From Bacteroidota bacterium (GTDB lineage: Bacteria > Bacteroidota > Bacteroidia > Bacteroidales > Paludibacteraceae), in contig JAFNAU010000074.1 in assembly GCA_017860335.1 (NCBI GenBank), positions 1 to 8,827 on the forward strand: a DNA stretch of 8,827 nt, read 5' to 3'. Below, one piece after another: positions 1 through 4,962 of the stretch (position 1 is its first letter; each line of letters starts with the position of its first letter). The notes under the pieces are model-generated. The model ran no database searches and was not told where the DNA came from. It was given only the letters and a program-made list of their open reading frames with translations. The position numbers and the translations under genes were made by a program.

Positions 1-212
1 AACTTGATAATTCCGGATTCATCTGTTTTCAAACGTACTTCTTCGATGTAAAACGGCACAGGTATTCCTTCCGGTTCGAGTACAACATACGGAATTTCAA
101 TGTCCTCCAGAATGGTTGTCGTGCAACTGAAACTCATTTCGCCTTTTAATCCGTGAGTTTTTGTGAGGCGTCCGATGGGAAATATGTCGTTTTTTTGTAT
201 CATTATTTTCAT
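1..212 (-). CDS. rimM: Ribosome maturation factor RimM, N-terminal part (runs off left edge)
   Basis: RimM binds ribosomal protein S19 and helps mature the 16S rRNA 3' domain of the 30S subunit; this is family knowledge. The minus strand is open from an ATG at 212 to the edge, giving 70 codons of a protein normally about 170-180 residues long. The segment FPIGRLTKTHGLKGEMSF matches the conserved RimM N-terminal beta-barrel start (IG.i.k.HGlkGE), followed by a Bacteroidota-like stretch with VPFYIEEVR. A second in-frame ATG at 203 could also be the start, and neither has a Shine-Dalgarno site. The C-terminal PRC-barrel domain lies outside the window. A short palindromic element lies directly upstream (217-297) and separates the gene from the small protein before it. 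The identity is quite sure; the exact start is not. Confidence 0.85.
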   Translation of the reverse strand, partial: MKIMIQKNDIFPIGRLTKTHGLKGEMSFSCTTTILEDIEIPYVVLEPEGIPVPFYIEEVRLKTDESGIIK

Positions 213-216
213 TTAT

Positions 217-297
217 AAAAATACGAAAGCACTAATTCATAAAAATATCACCTGAAAGACAGTGAACCTCTATGCGCTTAGTGCTCTCGTATTTTTG
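217..297. repeat. Palindromic MITE-like element between two minus-strand genes
   Basis: Two 18-bp arms, 217-234 and 279-296, are inverted complements with one mismatch: AAAAATACGAAAGCACTA against the complement of TAGTGCTCTCGTATTTTT. They enclose about 44 bp. The six bases ATTTAT occur directly outside the left arm (211-216) and one base beyond the right arm (298-303), like a target-site duplication. Removing the element and one copy would leave the upstream stop TAA directly followed by the rimM ATG, a plausible ancestral operon junction. The minus-strand interior holds AGGTGA seven bases before the mini-frame ATGAATTAG (240-232). It could instead act as a long-loop terminator or leader hairpin; no transposase or second copy is visible here. 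Confidence 0.5.
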
Positions 298-299
298 AT

Positions 300-455
300 T
301 TATTTTGCTGTCCAGAAGCATTTTTTTGGTGATACGATATCGCCGGTGGCTTTCAGTTTTGTCATGGCTTTGTCCACTTCTTTGCGGTCGAGTCCGGTGA
401 GTTCCACTACTTTTCCTGCATTTACAGGTTCGCCTGCTTGTTTGGAATGTTTAGT
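300..455 (-). pseudogene. Winged-helix-like small protein lacking its start codon
   Basis: The minus strand stays open for 51 codons from just after an in-frame TGA (456-458) to TAA at 300-302. It reads KQAGEPVNAGKVVELTGLDR, then KEVDKAMTKLKATGDIVSPK and KCFWTAK. This resembles the small Bacteroidota winged-helix proteins of about 65-75 residues with pattern AGxPxxAGxIAExxGLDKKEVxKAxxxLKxxGxIxSPKRCxW. No ATG, GTG or TTG precedes the conserved part in this frame; the open stretch begins right at the HIT stop codon. About 12-15 N-terminal residues therefore seem to be missing, by deletion, sequence error or a decayed start. The remaining codons look intact and still conserved, so the loss is recent, or the protein is reached by a frameshift from the HIT gene. 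The family match is from memory of its sequence pattern. Confidence 0.6.
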
Positions 456-852
456 TCAAGAAATTATTTCTGATTTTTTGGGCAATTTCATTCATTTCCC
501 CGGGTGAAAGCTTGAGTTTCGGATTGCCGATATTCATGTCACTTTCTTTGTTGATGGGTATCAGGTGAATATGAGTGTGAGGCACTTCCAGTCCCATAAC
601 AGCAACTCCGATGCGTTTACAATCCACCGATTTTTCAATTGCTTTTGCCACTTTCTTGGCAAACAATGTCAAACCCGTATAAGTCTCATTATCCAGATTG
701 AAAAGGTAGTCGTCTTCAGTTTTTTTTGGCACTACCAGGGTATGTCCCTTGCTCATCGGGTTGATGTCCAGAAAAGCATAGAAGTTTTCGTCTTCAGCTA
801 CTTTGTAGCTCGGAATCTCACCTGCAATTATTCTGCTGAAAATTGTTGCCAT
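451..852 (-). CDS. HIT family (histidine triad) nucleotide hydrolase
   Basis: A 133-residue cytoplasmic protein of normal family length. The N-terminal CIFCKI-like segment of Hint proteins is here ATIFSRIIAGEIPSYKV, without the zinc cysteines, as is usual in Bacteroidota homologues. The histidine triad PHTHIHLIP is at residues 91-99, with His92, His94 and His96; the last is the expected nucleophile that attacks the nucleotide alpha-phosphate. Hint-type enzymes cleave purine nucleoside phosphoramidates and acyl-adenylates, but the physiological substrate here cannot be told. The ATG at 852 opens the conserved MATIFSRI start and has no Shine-Dalgarno site. It lies 103 bp after greA on the same strand, a common pairing in this phylum, so co-transcription is likely. 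A lone TATTTTTG box at 922-915 lacks a convincing -33 partner. The stop touches the damaged small gene that follows. Confidence 0.93.
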   Translation of the reverse strand: MATIFSRIIAGEIPSYKVAEDENFYAFLDINPMSKGHTLVVPKKTEDDYLFNLDNETYTGLTLFAKKVAKAIEKSVDCKRIGVAVMGLEVPHTHIHLIPINKESDMNIGNPKLKLSPGEMNEIAQKIRNNFLN

Positions 853-955
853 GATGGTTGATTTTATTTCTGGTTAGTGAATGCTTTTTTTGAGGTTTAT
901 GACCTCGGTGATTTCAAAAATAAACAATTCAATCAGGATGATGTTTTTCTTGATT

Positions 956-1426
956 TTACAGTCCAATTTCCATTACCTCAAATTCCATAGAGCCCGAAGG
1001 AACGATAACAGTGGCTTTCTCACCAACTTTCTTGCCTAACAGTCCTTTTGCAATTGGTGTGGTAACTGATAGTTTTCCTTCTTTAAAGTTGGCTTCGCTT
1101 TCAGATACGATAAGATATGACATAACCTGACCGGATTTTGTATTTTTAATTTTTACCCTTGTCAGAATCTGAACTTCATCAGTAGAAATCTTTGTTTCGT
1201 CAATCATTCGGGCTGATCCGATAATATCTTTCAGTTGAGCAATTTTCATTTCCAGCATTCCCTGAGCTTCTTTTGCCGCATCATATTCGGCATTCTCAGA
1301 TAAGTCTCCTTTATCTCTGGCCTCAGCAATTTGTTTCGAAATGGCGGGACGCTGTACGTTTTCCATTTCGTTTAGTTCATCGACTAATTTTTTATAACCT
1401 TCAGCGGTCATATACGTTACTGCCAT
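956..1426 (-). CDS. greA: Transcription elongation factor GreA
   Basis: GreA enters the RNA polymerase secondary channel and stimulates cleavage of backtracked transcripts. The 156 residues match the family length (about 158). Residues 1-75 form the coiled-coil hairpin with the signature KGDLSENAEYDAAKE at 39-53. Asp41 and Glu44, the acidic tip that coordinates the catalytic Mg2+, are both present at the same numbers as in E. coli. Residues 80-156 form the FKBP-like C-terminal domain with SPIAKGLLGKKVGE-like sequence (here TPIAKGLLGKKVGE) and the terminal VMEI segment. The ATG at 1426 begins the conserved MAVTYMTAEGYKKL. It is followed on the same strand by the HIT gene. A promoter at 1517-1545 and a terminator-like leader hairpin at 1465-1491 suggest it is transcribed separately from the gene upstream and may be attenuated. 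Confidence 0.97.
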   Translation of the reverse strand: MAVTYMTAEGYKKLVDELNEMENVQRPAISKQIAEARDKGDLSENAEYDAAKEAQGMLEMKIAQLKDIIGSARMIDETKISTDEVQILTRVKIKNTKSGQVMSYLIVSESEANFKEGKLSVTTPIAKGLLGKKVGEKATVIVPSGSMEFEVMEIGL

Positions 1427-1459
1427 AATAAATCGTGTTTAGTTAAGTTTTTGATAAAC

Positions 1460-1491
1460 AAAAAAGAATTCCGACGATAAGTCGGAACTCT
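1460..1491 (-). terminator. Terminator-like hairpin in the greA leader
   Basis: Read on the minus strand, AGAGTTCCGAC (1491-1481), loop TTATC and GTCGGAATTCT (1475-1465) pair as an 11-bp stem with one G.U, followed by TTTTTG. The core TTCCGAC/GTCGGAA is perfect. It lies about 20-25 nt after the expected start of the greA promoter and 33 nt before the greA ATG. It could therefore end read-through from the gene upstream, or attenuate greA and release a leader RNA of about 50 nt. Confidence 0.7.
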
Positions 1492-1516
1492 CAGTATGAA
1501 TCAGGTTTAATTACTG

Positions 1517-1545
1517 CAAAGATACACGCTTTTTTCGTATTTCAA
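1517..1545 (-). promoter_or_regulatory. Bacteroidota-type promoter for greA
   Basis: On the minus strand, TTG (1545-1543), 18 nt, then TATCTTTG (1524-1517) fits the TTG/TTTG and TAnnTTTG consensus of the phylum's main sigma factor. The expected start is near 1511, giving a leader of about 85 nt that contains the hairpin at 1465-1491. Strong by pattern, not tested. Confidence 0.65.
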
Positions 1546-1574
1546 TTTTTTTTGAAAAAAGTTTTTGAAAAAAA

Positions 1575-2057
1575 TTAATGGTATTTTCTGTTGAAAATTT
1601 CAGAGTAAATAAATGCTGCTCTGGCACTTTCTGCATTATTCAAAGAGTATAAAGGGTTAATTTCCTCTTCTGAAATTTCGGGCTCAGGATTATTCGTTTG
1701 TGATTTTATATTTTTCGTGACGGTTTTCTTTGCCCGCATTTTGCTAATGTCATCTACAGCATCGTAAGTTTGGAAACTTCCGGTTTCAAATCCCCGAGGA
1801 ATCGTTTCGCCCGATACTGCTTCCGGTACAACCGTTCTTGCCGGAGATATAATCGTACGGGTTGGTTCGGGTCGGGCAATAGTTTTTTGAGTTTGTGTGG
1901 TTGACTGCTGTTCAAATTCTTCCCACGATTTGGGGAGGTTGATTACCGGCTTTTTCTTTTCTAAGGTTTCATTATTTGTCCCTTTTTTCTTAAAAATTCC
2001 GCTTATGCCGGCAAGCAAAAGTAAAATAAGATAAATATAGTCACCCAGATCTTCCAT
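1575..2057 (-). CDS. Membrane-anchored protein of unknown function
   Basis: I do not recognise a function for this 160-residue protein. Residues 7-23 (YIYLILLLLAGISGIF) form a single hydrophobic segment followed by KKK. This suggests an N-terminal anchor with the rest in the cytoplasm by the positive-inside rule. The middle (about 40-135) is rich in Thr, Pro, Gln, Glu and Lys with little predicted fold. The last 20 residues (SARAAFIYSEIFNRKYH) look conserved; short Bacteroidota proteins with an N-terminal anchor and a C-terminal AxIYSEIxNRKY motif are known to me only as uncharacterised. The ATG at 2057 is the only start that keeps the hydrophobic segment. A promoter (2077-2108) lies right upstream, so it is probably monocistronic, with greA having its own promoter downstream. 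Low-complexity T- and A-runs follow its stop. Confidence 0.8.
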   Translation of the reverse strand: MEDLGDYIYLILLLLAGISGIFKKKGTNNETLEKKKPVINLPKSWEEFEQQSTTQTQKTIARPEPTRTIISPARTVVPEAVSGETIPRGFETGSFQTYDAVDDISKMRAKKTVTKNIKSQTNNPEPEISEEEINPLYSLNNAESARAAFIYSEIFNRKYH

Positions 2058-2076
2058 ATATTTTTAAATGTTTATG

Positions 2077-2108
2077 CAATATTACAAAAAGAATTCTGTA
2101 CAACCAAA
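2077..2108 (-). promoter_or_regulatory. Probable promoter of the membrane-anchored protein gene
   Basis: On the minus strand, TTTG (2108-2105), 20 nt, then TAATATTG (2084-2077) is one base off TAnnTTTG. It begins just past the T-run of the small-RNA terminator, so the downstream gene is insulated from it. The expected start near 2071 leaves a very short leader before the ATG at 2057. Confidence 0.5.
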
Positions 2109-2111
2109 TTT

Positions 2112-2147
2112 AAAAAAAACAATGGGTAACTTCACAGTCACCCATTG
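2112..2147 (-). terminator. Rho-independent terminator of the small RNA
   Basis: On the minus strand, CAATGGGTGAC (2147-2137), loop TGTGAA and GTTACCCATTG (2130-2120) form an 11-bp stem with one G.U, followed directly by eight T residues (2119-2112). On the plus strand the G.U becomes an A/C mismatch and no T-run follows, so it acts leftward. Confidence 0.85.
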
Positions 2148-2197
2148 CTACATTTTAACCTAAACCTTAATTATGAAAAATTTATCTGTTTGTTTAC
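2112..2197 (-). ncRNA. Candidate small RNA (Bacteroidales-1-like), promoter to terminator
   Basis: A consensus promoter (2202-2232) and a strong terminator (2112-2147) frame about 85 nt of minus-strand sequence without a coding frame of note. The 5' half is AT-rich and unpaired-looking and carries AATTAAGGTTTAGGTT; the 3' half is the terminator hairpin. The layout fits the Rfam description of Bacteroidales-1 RNA: a short stand-alone RNA with a Bacteroidota promoter at one end and a terminator at the other. The GGTTTAGGTT segment also seems familiar from it, but I cannot align it here. The alternative is an attenuated leader, which is less likely because the next gene has its own promoter. Confidence 0.6.
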
Positions 2198-2201
2198 TCT
2201 G

Positions 2202-2232
2202 CAAAGTTAATACGGTTTTTTGAATTACCAAA
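2202..2232 (-). promoter_or_regulatory. Consensus Bacteroidota promoter for the small RNA
   Basis: On the minus strand, TTTG (2232-2229), exactly 19 nt, then TAACTTTG (2209-2202) is a full match to the phylum's consensus. The expected start is near 2197. No protein gene begins between it and the terminator at 2147. Confidence 0.75.
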
Positions 2233-2259
2233 TATTACAACATTTTTTTTTCAAAAAAA

Positions 2260-2316
2260 TTATTCATTTAATCATAAATGAATAAAAATGAAAAATTATG
2301 GACACATTATTCATTT
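2260..2316. repeat. Three copies of a 10-bp AT-rich repeat in alternating orientation
   Basis: TTATTCATTT (2260-2269), its exact complement AAATGAATAA (2276-2285) and TTATTCATTT again (2307-2316). The first two form a perfect inverted repeat around 6 nt, and the second and third form another around 21 nt. They lie between the leftward small-RNA promoter and the rightward miaB promoter, which would suit a binding site or alternative hairpins. The low-complexity base content makes chance a real possibility. Confidence 0.5.
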
Positions 2317-2379
2317 TATGGAAATCACGTTATGAGTACAGCAGTGTGTGATTTATTAAAATATAAAGTGTTTGTAAAG

Positions 2380-2408
2380 TTGCACCTCGTACAAATATCG
2401 TAACTTTG
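2380..2408 (+). promoter_or_regulatory. Promoter for miaB
   Basis: TTG (2380-2382), 18 nt, then TAACTTTG (2401-2408) fits the phylum's consensus. A 6-bp inverted repeat, TTTGTA (2371-2376) and TACAAA (2390-2395), brackets the -33 element and might be an operator. The expected start is near 2413, which gives a leader of about 150 nt. Confidence 0.65.
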
Positions 2409-2561
2409 CATCTGAAAAATTCTAATAGACGGTTATATAGAAAACGGTGATTTATGCGGATATGCGTATAAAAAAGAAATTATATAACTTTATTATCTTA
2501 TAAAACGAATCCCGATAGACAGGGAATAGATATTTGACTTTTTAAAAATAATTATTTACTT
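2409..2561 (+). other. Long AT-rich leader of miaB; no known element recognised
   Basis: No known riboswitch or tRNA-like fold was recognised. It contains a five-codon frame (ATGCGGATATGCGTATAA, 2446-2463) and a weak 4-bp hairpin around TCCC...GGGA (about 2511-2526). The bases before the miaB ATG are AT-rich without a Shine-Dalgarno site, as is common in this phylum. Confidence 0.35.
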
Positions 2562-3929
2562 ATGAAAGCAAACAAAGAAGTTGGTTCACCGGACTCTAAA
2601 TCCGCGTTGAACGACAAAAAACTATTTATTGAAACTTACGGTTGTCAGATGAATGTGGCTGACAGTGAAGTGGTAGCGTCCATTATGCAGATGGACGGAT
2701 TTGAACTAACAGACCAGATTACTGAAGCTGATGCCATTTTTGTGAATACCTGTTCGATCAGAGACAATGCCGAGCAAAAAATTATACAGCGTCTGAAGTA
2801 TTTCCAGTCGCTGAGAAAGAAAAACAAGAAACTGGTAGTAGGAGTTATCGGTTGTATGGCTGAACGGGTTAAAGAAGATCTGATTGAGAATCACGGAGTG
2901 AATATCGTTGTCGGTCCCGATGCTTACCTGGATATTCCCAACCTGATGGGTCATGTGATGAACGGAGAGAGAGCCATCAATGTGGAACTTTCCAAGACAG
3001 AAACCTACCGTGATGTAATTCCTTCCCGCATCAGCAATCCGATTTCAGGCTTCATCTCCATCATGCGCGGATGCAATAATTTTTGTTCCTATTGCATCGT
3101 GCCCTATACCCGTGGGCGTGAGCGCAGCCGCGATGTTGAAAGCATCCTGAATGAACTGAAAGATCTGCAGGCAAAAAACTTCAAAGAAGTTACCCTGCTT
3201 GGTCAGAATGTAAATTCATACCAGTTTGAAAAAGATGGCCAGATTATTGATTTCCCGCAGTTACTTAAAATTGTGGCTGAGGCAGCTCCCGAAATTCGCT
3301 TTCGCTTCACTACCTCGCATCCCAAAGACATGAGCGACCATACACTCGAGGTGATTGCGGCTCATCCTAATTTATGCAGGTTCATTCATTTGCCTGTACA
3401 GAGCGGCAGCAATAAAATTCTCAAGGCTATGAACCGGAAATATACCCGCGAATGGTATCTTGACAGGATTGCTGCTATCCGGCGCATTTTGCCTGATGCT
3501 TCTGTTGGTACAGATGTTTTTTGTGGATTTCACGGAGAAAGCGAAGAGGATCATGCCGAAACGCTGTCACTCATGCGCGAAGTGGGATTCGATATGGCTT
3601 TTATGTTCAAATACTCCGAACGACCAGGTACGCATGCAGCCAAGCATCTGCCGGATGATGTGCCCGAGGAAATTAAAATCAGGCGTCTGAACGAAATCAT
3701 AGCTTTACAAAACGAACTTTCGCATGCGAGCAACCTGAGAGACATCGGATACGAATTTGAAGTGCTGATTGAAGGTTTCTCAAAACGGTCAAAGGAACAG
3801 TTTTTCGGCCGGACATCACAGAATAAAGTGGTGATCATACCCCGTAATGGTCGCAGAATAGGTGAAACTGTCCGTGTGAAAATTACAGATGCCAGCTCTG
3901 CAACATTATTTGGCGAAGTAATTGAGTGA
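2562..3929 (+). CDS. miaB: tRNA-2-methylthio-N6-dimethylallyladenosine synthase MiaB
   Basis: A radical-SAM methylthiotransferase that adds a methylthio group to C2 of i6A37 in tRNAs reading UNN codons. At 455 residues it has the full family length. Residues 20-145 form the UPF0004 domain with the auxiliary [4Fe-4S] ligands Cys28 (TYGCQMN), Cys64 (VNTCSIRD) and Cys98 (IGCMAER). The radical-SAM motif RGCNNFCSYCIVPYTRG gives Cys171, Cys175 and Cys178. A TRAM RNA-binding domain fills about 390-455. Motifs such as LLGQNVNSY and LPVQSGSN point to MiaB rather than MtaB or RimO. The ATG at 2562 gives a slightly extended N-terminus before the conserved KKLFIETYGCQMN; no other good start lies nearer. 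It is transcribed alone from the promoter at 2380-2408 and followed by hairpins at 4032-4076. Confidence 0.97.
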   Translation: MKANKEVGSPDSKSALNDKKLFIETYGCQMNVADSEVVASIMQMDGFELTDQITEADAIFVNTCSIRDNAEQKIIQRLKYFQSLRKKNKKLVVGVIGCMAERVKEDLIENHGVNIVVGPDAYLDIPNLMGHVMNGERAINVELSKTETYRDVIPSRISNPISGFISIMRGCNNFCSYCIVPYTRGRERSRDVESILNELKDLQAKNFKEVTLLGQNVNSYQFEKDGQIIDFPQLLKIVAEAAPEIRFRFTTSHPKDMSDHTLEVIAAHPNLCRFIHLPVQSGSNKILKAMNRKYTREWYLDRIAAIRRILPDASVGTDVFCGFHGESEEDHAETLSLMREVGFDMAFMFKYSERPGTHAAKHLPDDVPEEIKIRRLNEIIALQNELSHASNLRDIGYEFEVLIEGFSKRSKEQFFGRTSQNKVVIIPRNGRRIGETVRVKITDASSATLFGEVIE

Positions 3930-4031
3930 TGACGAGCCGATTGTTTTTCCGGAAATGAACTTTCAAGCACAGAATTAAAAATTCAGACATAAGTTCAGGG
4001 TAAGTCACCCGATTGTAAAATGTAAGCAATT

Positions 4032-4047
4032 GCACTATTATTAGTGC
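4032..4047 (+). other. Short hairpin just before the terminator
   Basis: GCACTA (4032-4037), loop TTAT and TAGTGC (4042-4047) form a perfect 6-bp stem three bases before the larger terminator hairpin. It lies about 100 bp after the miaB stop. The preceding stretch (3930-4031) holds only a 4-bp GGGT/ACCC hairpin and no gene that I can support. Confidence 0.5.
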
Positions 4048-4048
4048 C

Positions 4049-4084
4049 GGAAAAAGCGGATTATTTCCGCTTTTTTCCGCTTTT
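4049..4084 (+). terminator. Terminator after miaB, probably bidirectional
   Basis: AAAAAGCGGA (4051-4060), loop TTATT and TCCGCTTTTT (4066-4075) form a perfect 10-bp stem, extended by G.U and G-C pairs at its base. The T-rich right arm and the following TCCGCTTTT complete it. On the minus strand the stem is likewise followed by a T-rich arm. It separates miaB from the hydrogenase operon. Confidence 0.8.
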
Positions 4085-4124
4085 AAAGCATACATAATCA
4101 ATAGGATAGTAAATTAACGAAAAT

Positions 4125-4170
4125 ATTAAAGAAAAATTTCTTTAATTCCAAAAACTATATATTATATTTG
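4125..4170 (+). promoter_or_regulatory. Promoter and palindromic operator candidate of the hydrogenase operon
   Basis: TATATTTG (4163-4170) matches the TAnnTTTG -7 element; the -33 position, 18 nt upstream, reads TTTA (4141-4144), a weak match. A perfect 10-bp inverted repeat with a 2-bp centre, ATTAAAGAAA-AA-TTTCTTTAAT (4125-4146), covers this -33 region, where a bound regulator could block or recruit polymerase. It does not match the Rex consensus known to me. A 6-bp hairpin, GAGATA/TATCTC (4175-4193), follows at the expected start of the transcript. Confidence 0.5.
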
Positions 4171-4358
4171 TAGAGAGATAAAAAGAATATCTCAGTTCAT
4201 AAGCCAAGCTTGTATTGTCAAAAAGAGTTTTGCACTAAGTACTGATTGGTTGTAAAGTGTTGAAGAACAAATTTCTATTAGACTTGTTTTATTGTTGCTT
4301 TCCAGATTTCTATTATAGGAATTTATTTGAAGTTCATTTACAGATAAATAATATAGTT
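4171..4358 (+). other. Leader of the hydrogenase operon
   Basis: About 180 nt between the predicted start and the first ATG. It begins with the stem GAGATA/TATCTC (4175-4193, loop of 7). No riboswitch was recognised. An in-frame GTG at 4257 would add 34 residues rich in Phe, Leu, Tyr and Cys that do not resemble the family, so it is treated as untranslated. Confidence 0.4.
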
Positions 4359-4895
4359 ATGGAAACGCTGACCAATTCTCCTGTTCCAGAAAATATTCTC
4401 GATCAGATTATTGAGAAACACAAAGGAAAACCCGGCATACTGCTTTCAACGCTGGAAGAAGTGCAGGAAAAAAATCCCTTGAAATACCTTCCCGGCGAAA
4501 CTCTTACTGCTGTATCCCAAAAACTGAAAGTACCCTATACCCAGGTGTACAGTGTTGTCACATTCTACTCTTTTTTTAATCTGAAACCCCAGGGAAAACA
4601 TTCCATTGTCGTTTGCCGGGGCACAGCCTGTCATACAAAAGGTTCCAAAGCCTTACTTGATGAAATAGGACCGATTCTGAATTTTAAAAAAGATGAAAAT
4701 GATACGGAATCATCTTATACAACTCCCGATAATTTATTCACCATCAAAACGGTAGCCTGTTTCGGGCAATGCGCACAATCGCCTGTGGTGGAGGTCGATG
4801 GCGTCATTCACAGCAATGTTAATTCGCAGAAACTGATCAAAATACTGAACAGGCTCAAATTGCAGGAAACCCGGGTGAAACCGAATGAAAACTAA
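4359..4895 (+). CDS. hydC: NuoE/HydC-like [2Fe-2S] subunit of an electron-bifurcating [FeFe]-hydrogenase
   Basis: A thioredoxin-fold [2Fe-2S] protein that joins the NADH/FMN subunit to the catalytic subunit in complex I-like and HydABC-type enzymes. With the ATG at 4359 it has 178 residues, close to the usual 155-175. Residues 10-80 form the helical N-terminal domain (LLSTLEEVQEKNPLKYLP and VPYTQVYSVVTFYSFF). The cluster ligands are Cys86 and Cys91 (CRGTAC), then Cys134 and Cys138 (CFGQC). A charged insert (about 110-125, KKDENDTESS) lengthens the loop between the two pairs by some eight residues. The ATG was chosen over the in-frame GTG at 4257 because the conserved fold starts after it. It is the first gene of the operon, 67 bp before the flavoprotein. 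A complex I subunit is the alternative, but the neighbouring hydrogenase subunit argues against it. Confidence 0.9.
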   Translation: METLTNSPVPENILDQIIEKHKGKPGILLSTLEEVQEKNPLKYLPGETLTAVSQKLKVPYTQVYSVVTFYSFFNLKPQGKHSIVVCRGTACHTKGSKALLDEIGPILNFKKDENDTESSYTTPDNLFTIKTVACFGQCAQSPVVEVDGVIHSNVNSQKLIKILNRLKLQETRVKPNEN

Positions 4896-4962
4896 GAGCG
4901 GTGTAAGAACCTCATTTTTATAGGTCGGACATTATTATCTCTTTTGAAAAGCTCGTATAACT

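Noticed and set aside
262..507. Plus-strand frame of 81 codons
   Set aside because: It lies opposite the winged-helix remnant and the HIT 3' end, which have clear family resemblance on the minus strand; the plus-strand product resembles nothing known.
565..861. Plus-strand frame of 98 codons opposite the HIT gene
   Set aside because: It mirrors the well-conserved HIT coding region and has no recognisable domain or promoter.
892..906. Hairpin GAGGT/ACCTC between greA and the HIT gene as a terminator
   Set aside because: The stem is only 5 bp, and on the minus strand it is followed by A residues instead of T, so it would not end greA transcription.
2173..2223. Plus-strand 16-codon frame (MKNLSVCLLCKVNTVF)
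   Set aside because: It overlaps the small RNA and its promoter in antisense. The promoter and terminator support minus-strand transcription; no plus-strand signal precedes the frame.
3883..4101. Minus-strand 72-codon frame after miaB
   Set aside because: It overlaps the miaB end and runs through the terminator hairpins; no family resemblance, promoter or start signal.
4257..4358. In-frame GTG extension of the NuoE-like subunit by 34 residues
   Set aside because: The added sequence is rich in Phe, Leu, Tyr and Cys, shows no family resemblance and has no ribosome-binding site; the ATG at 4359 gives the normal family start and length.
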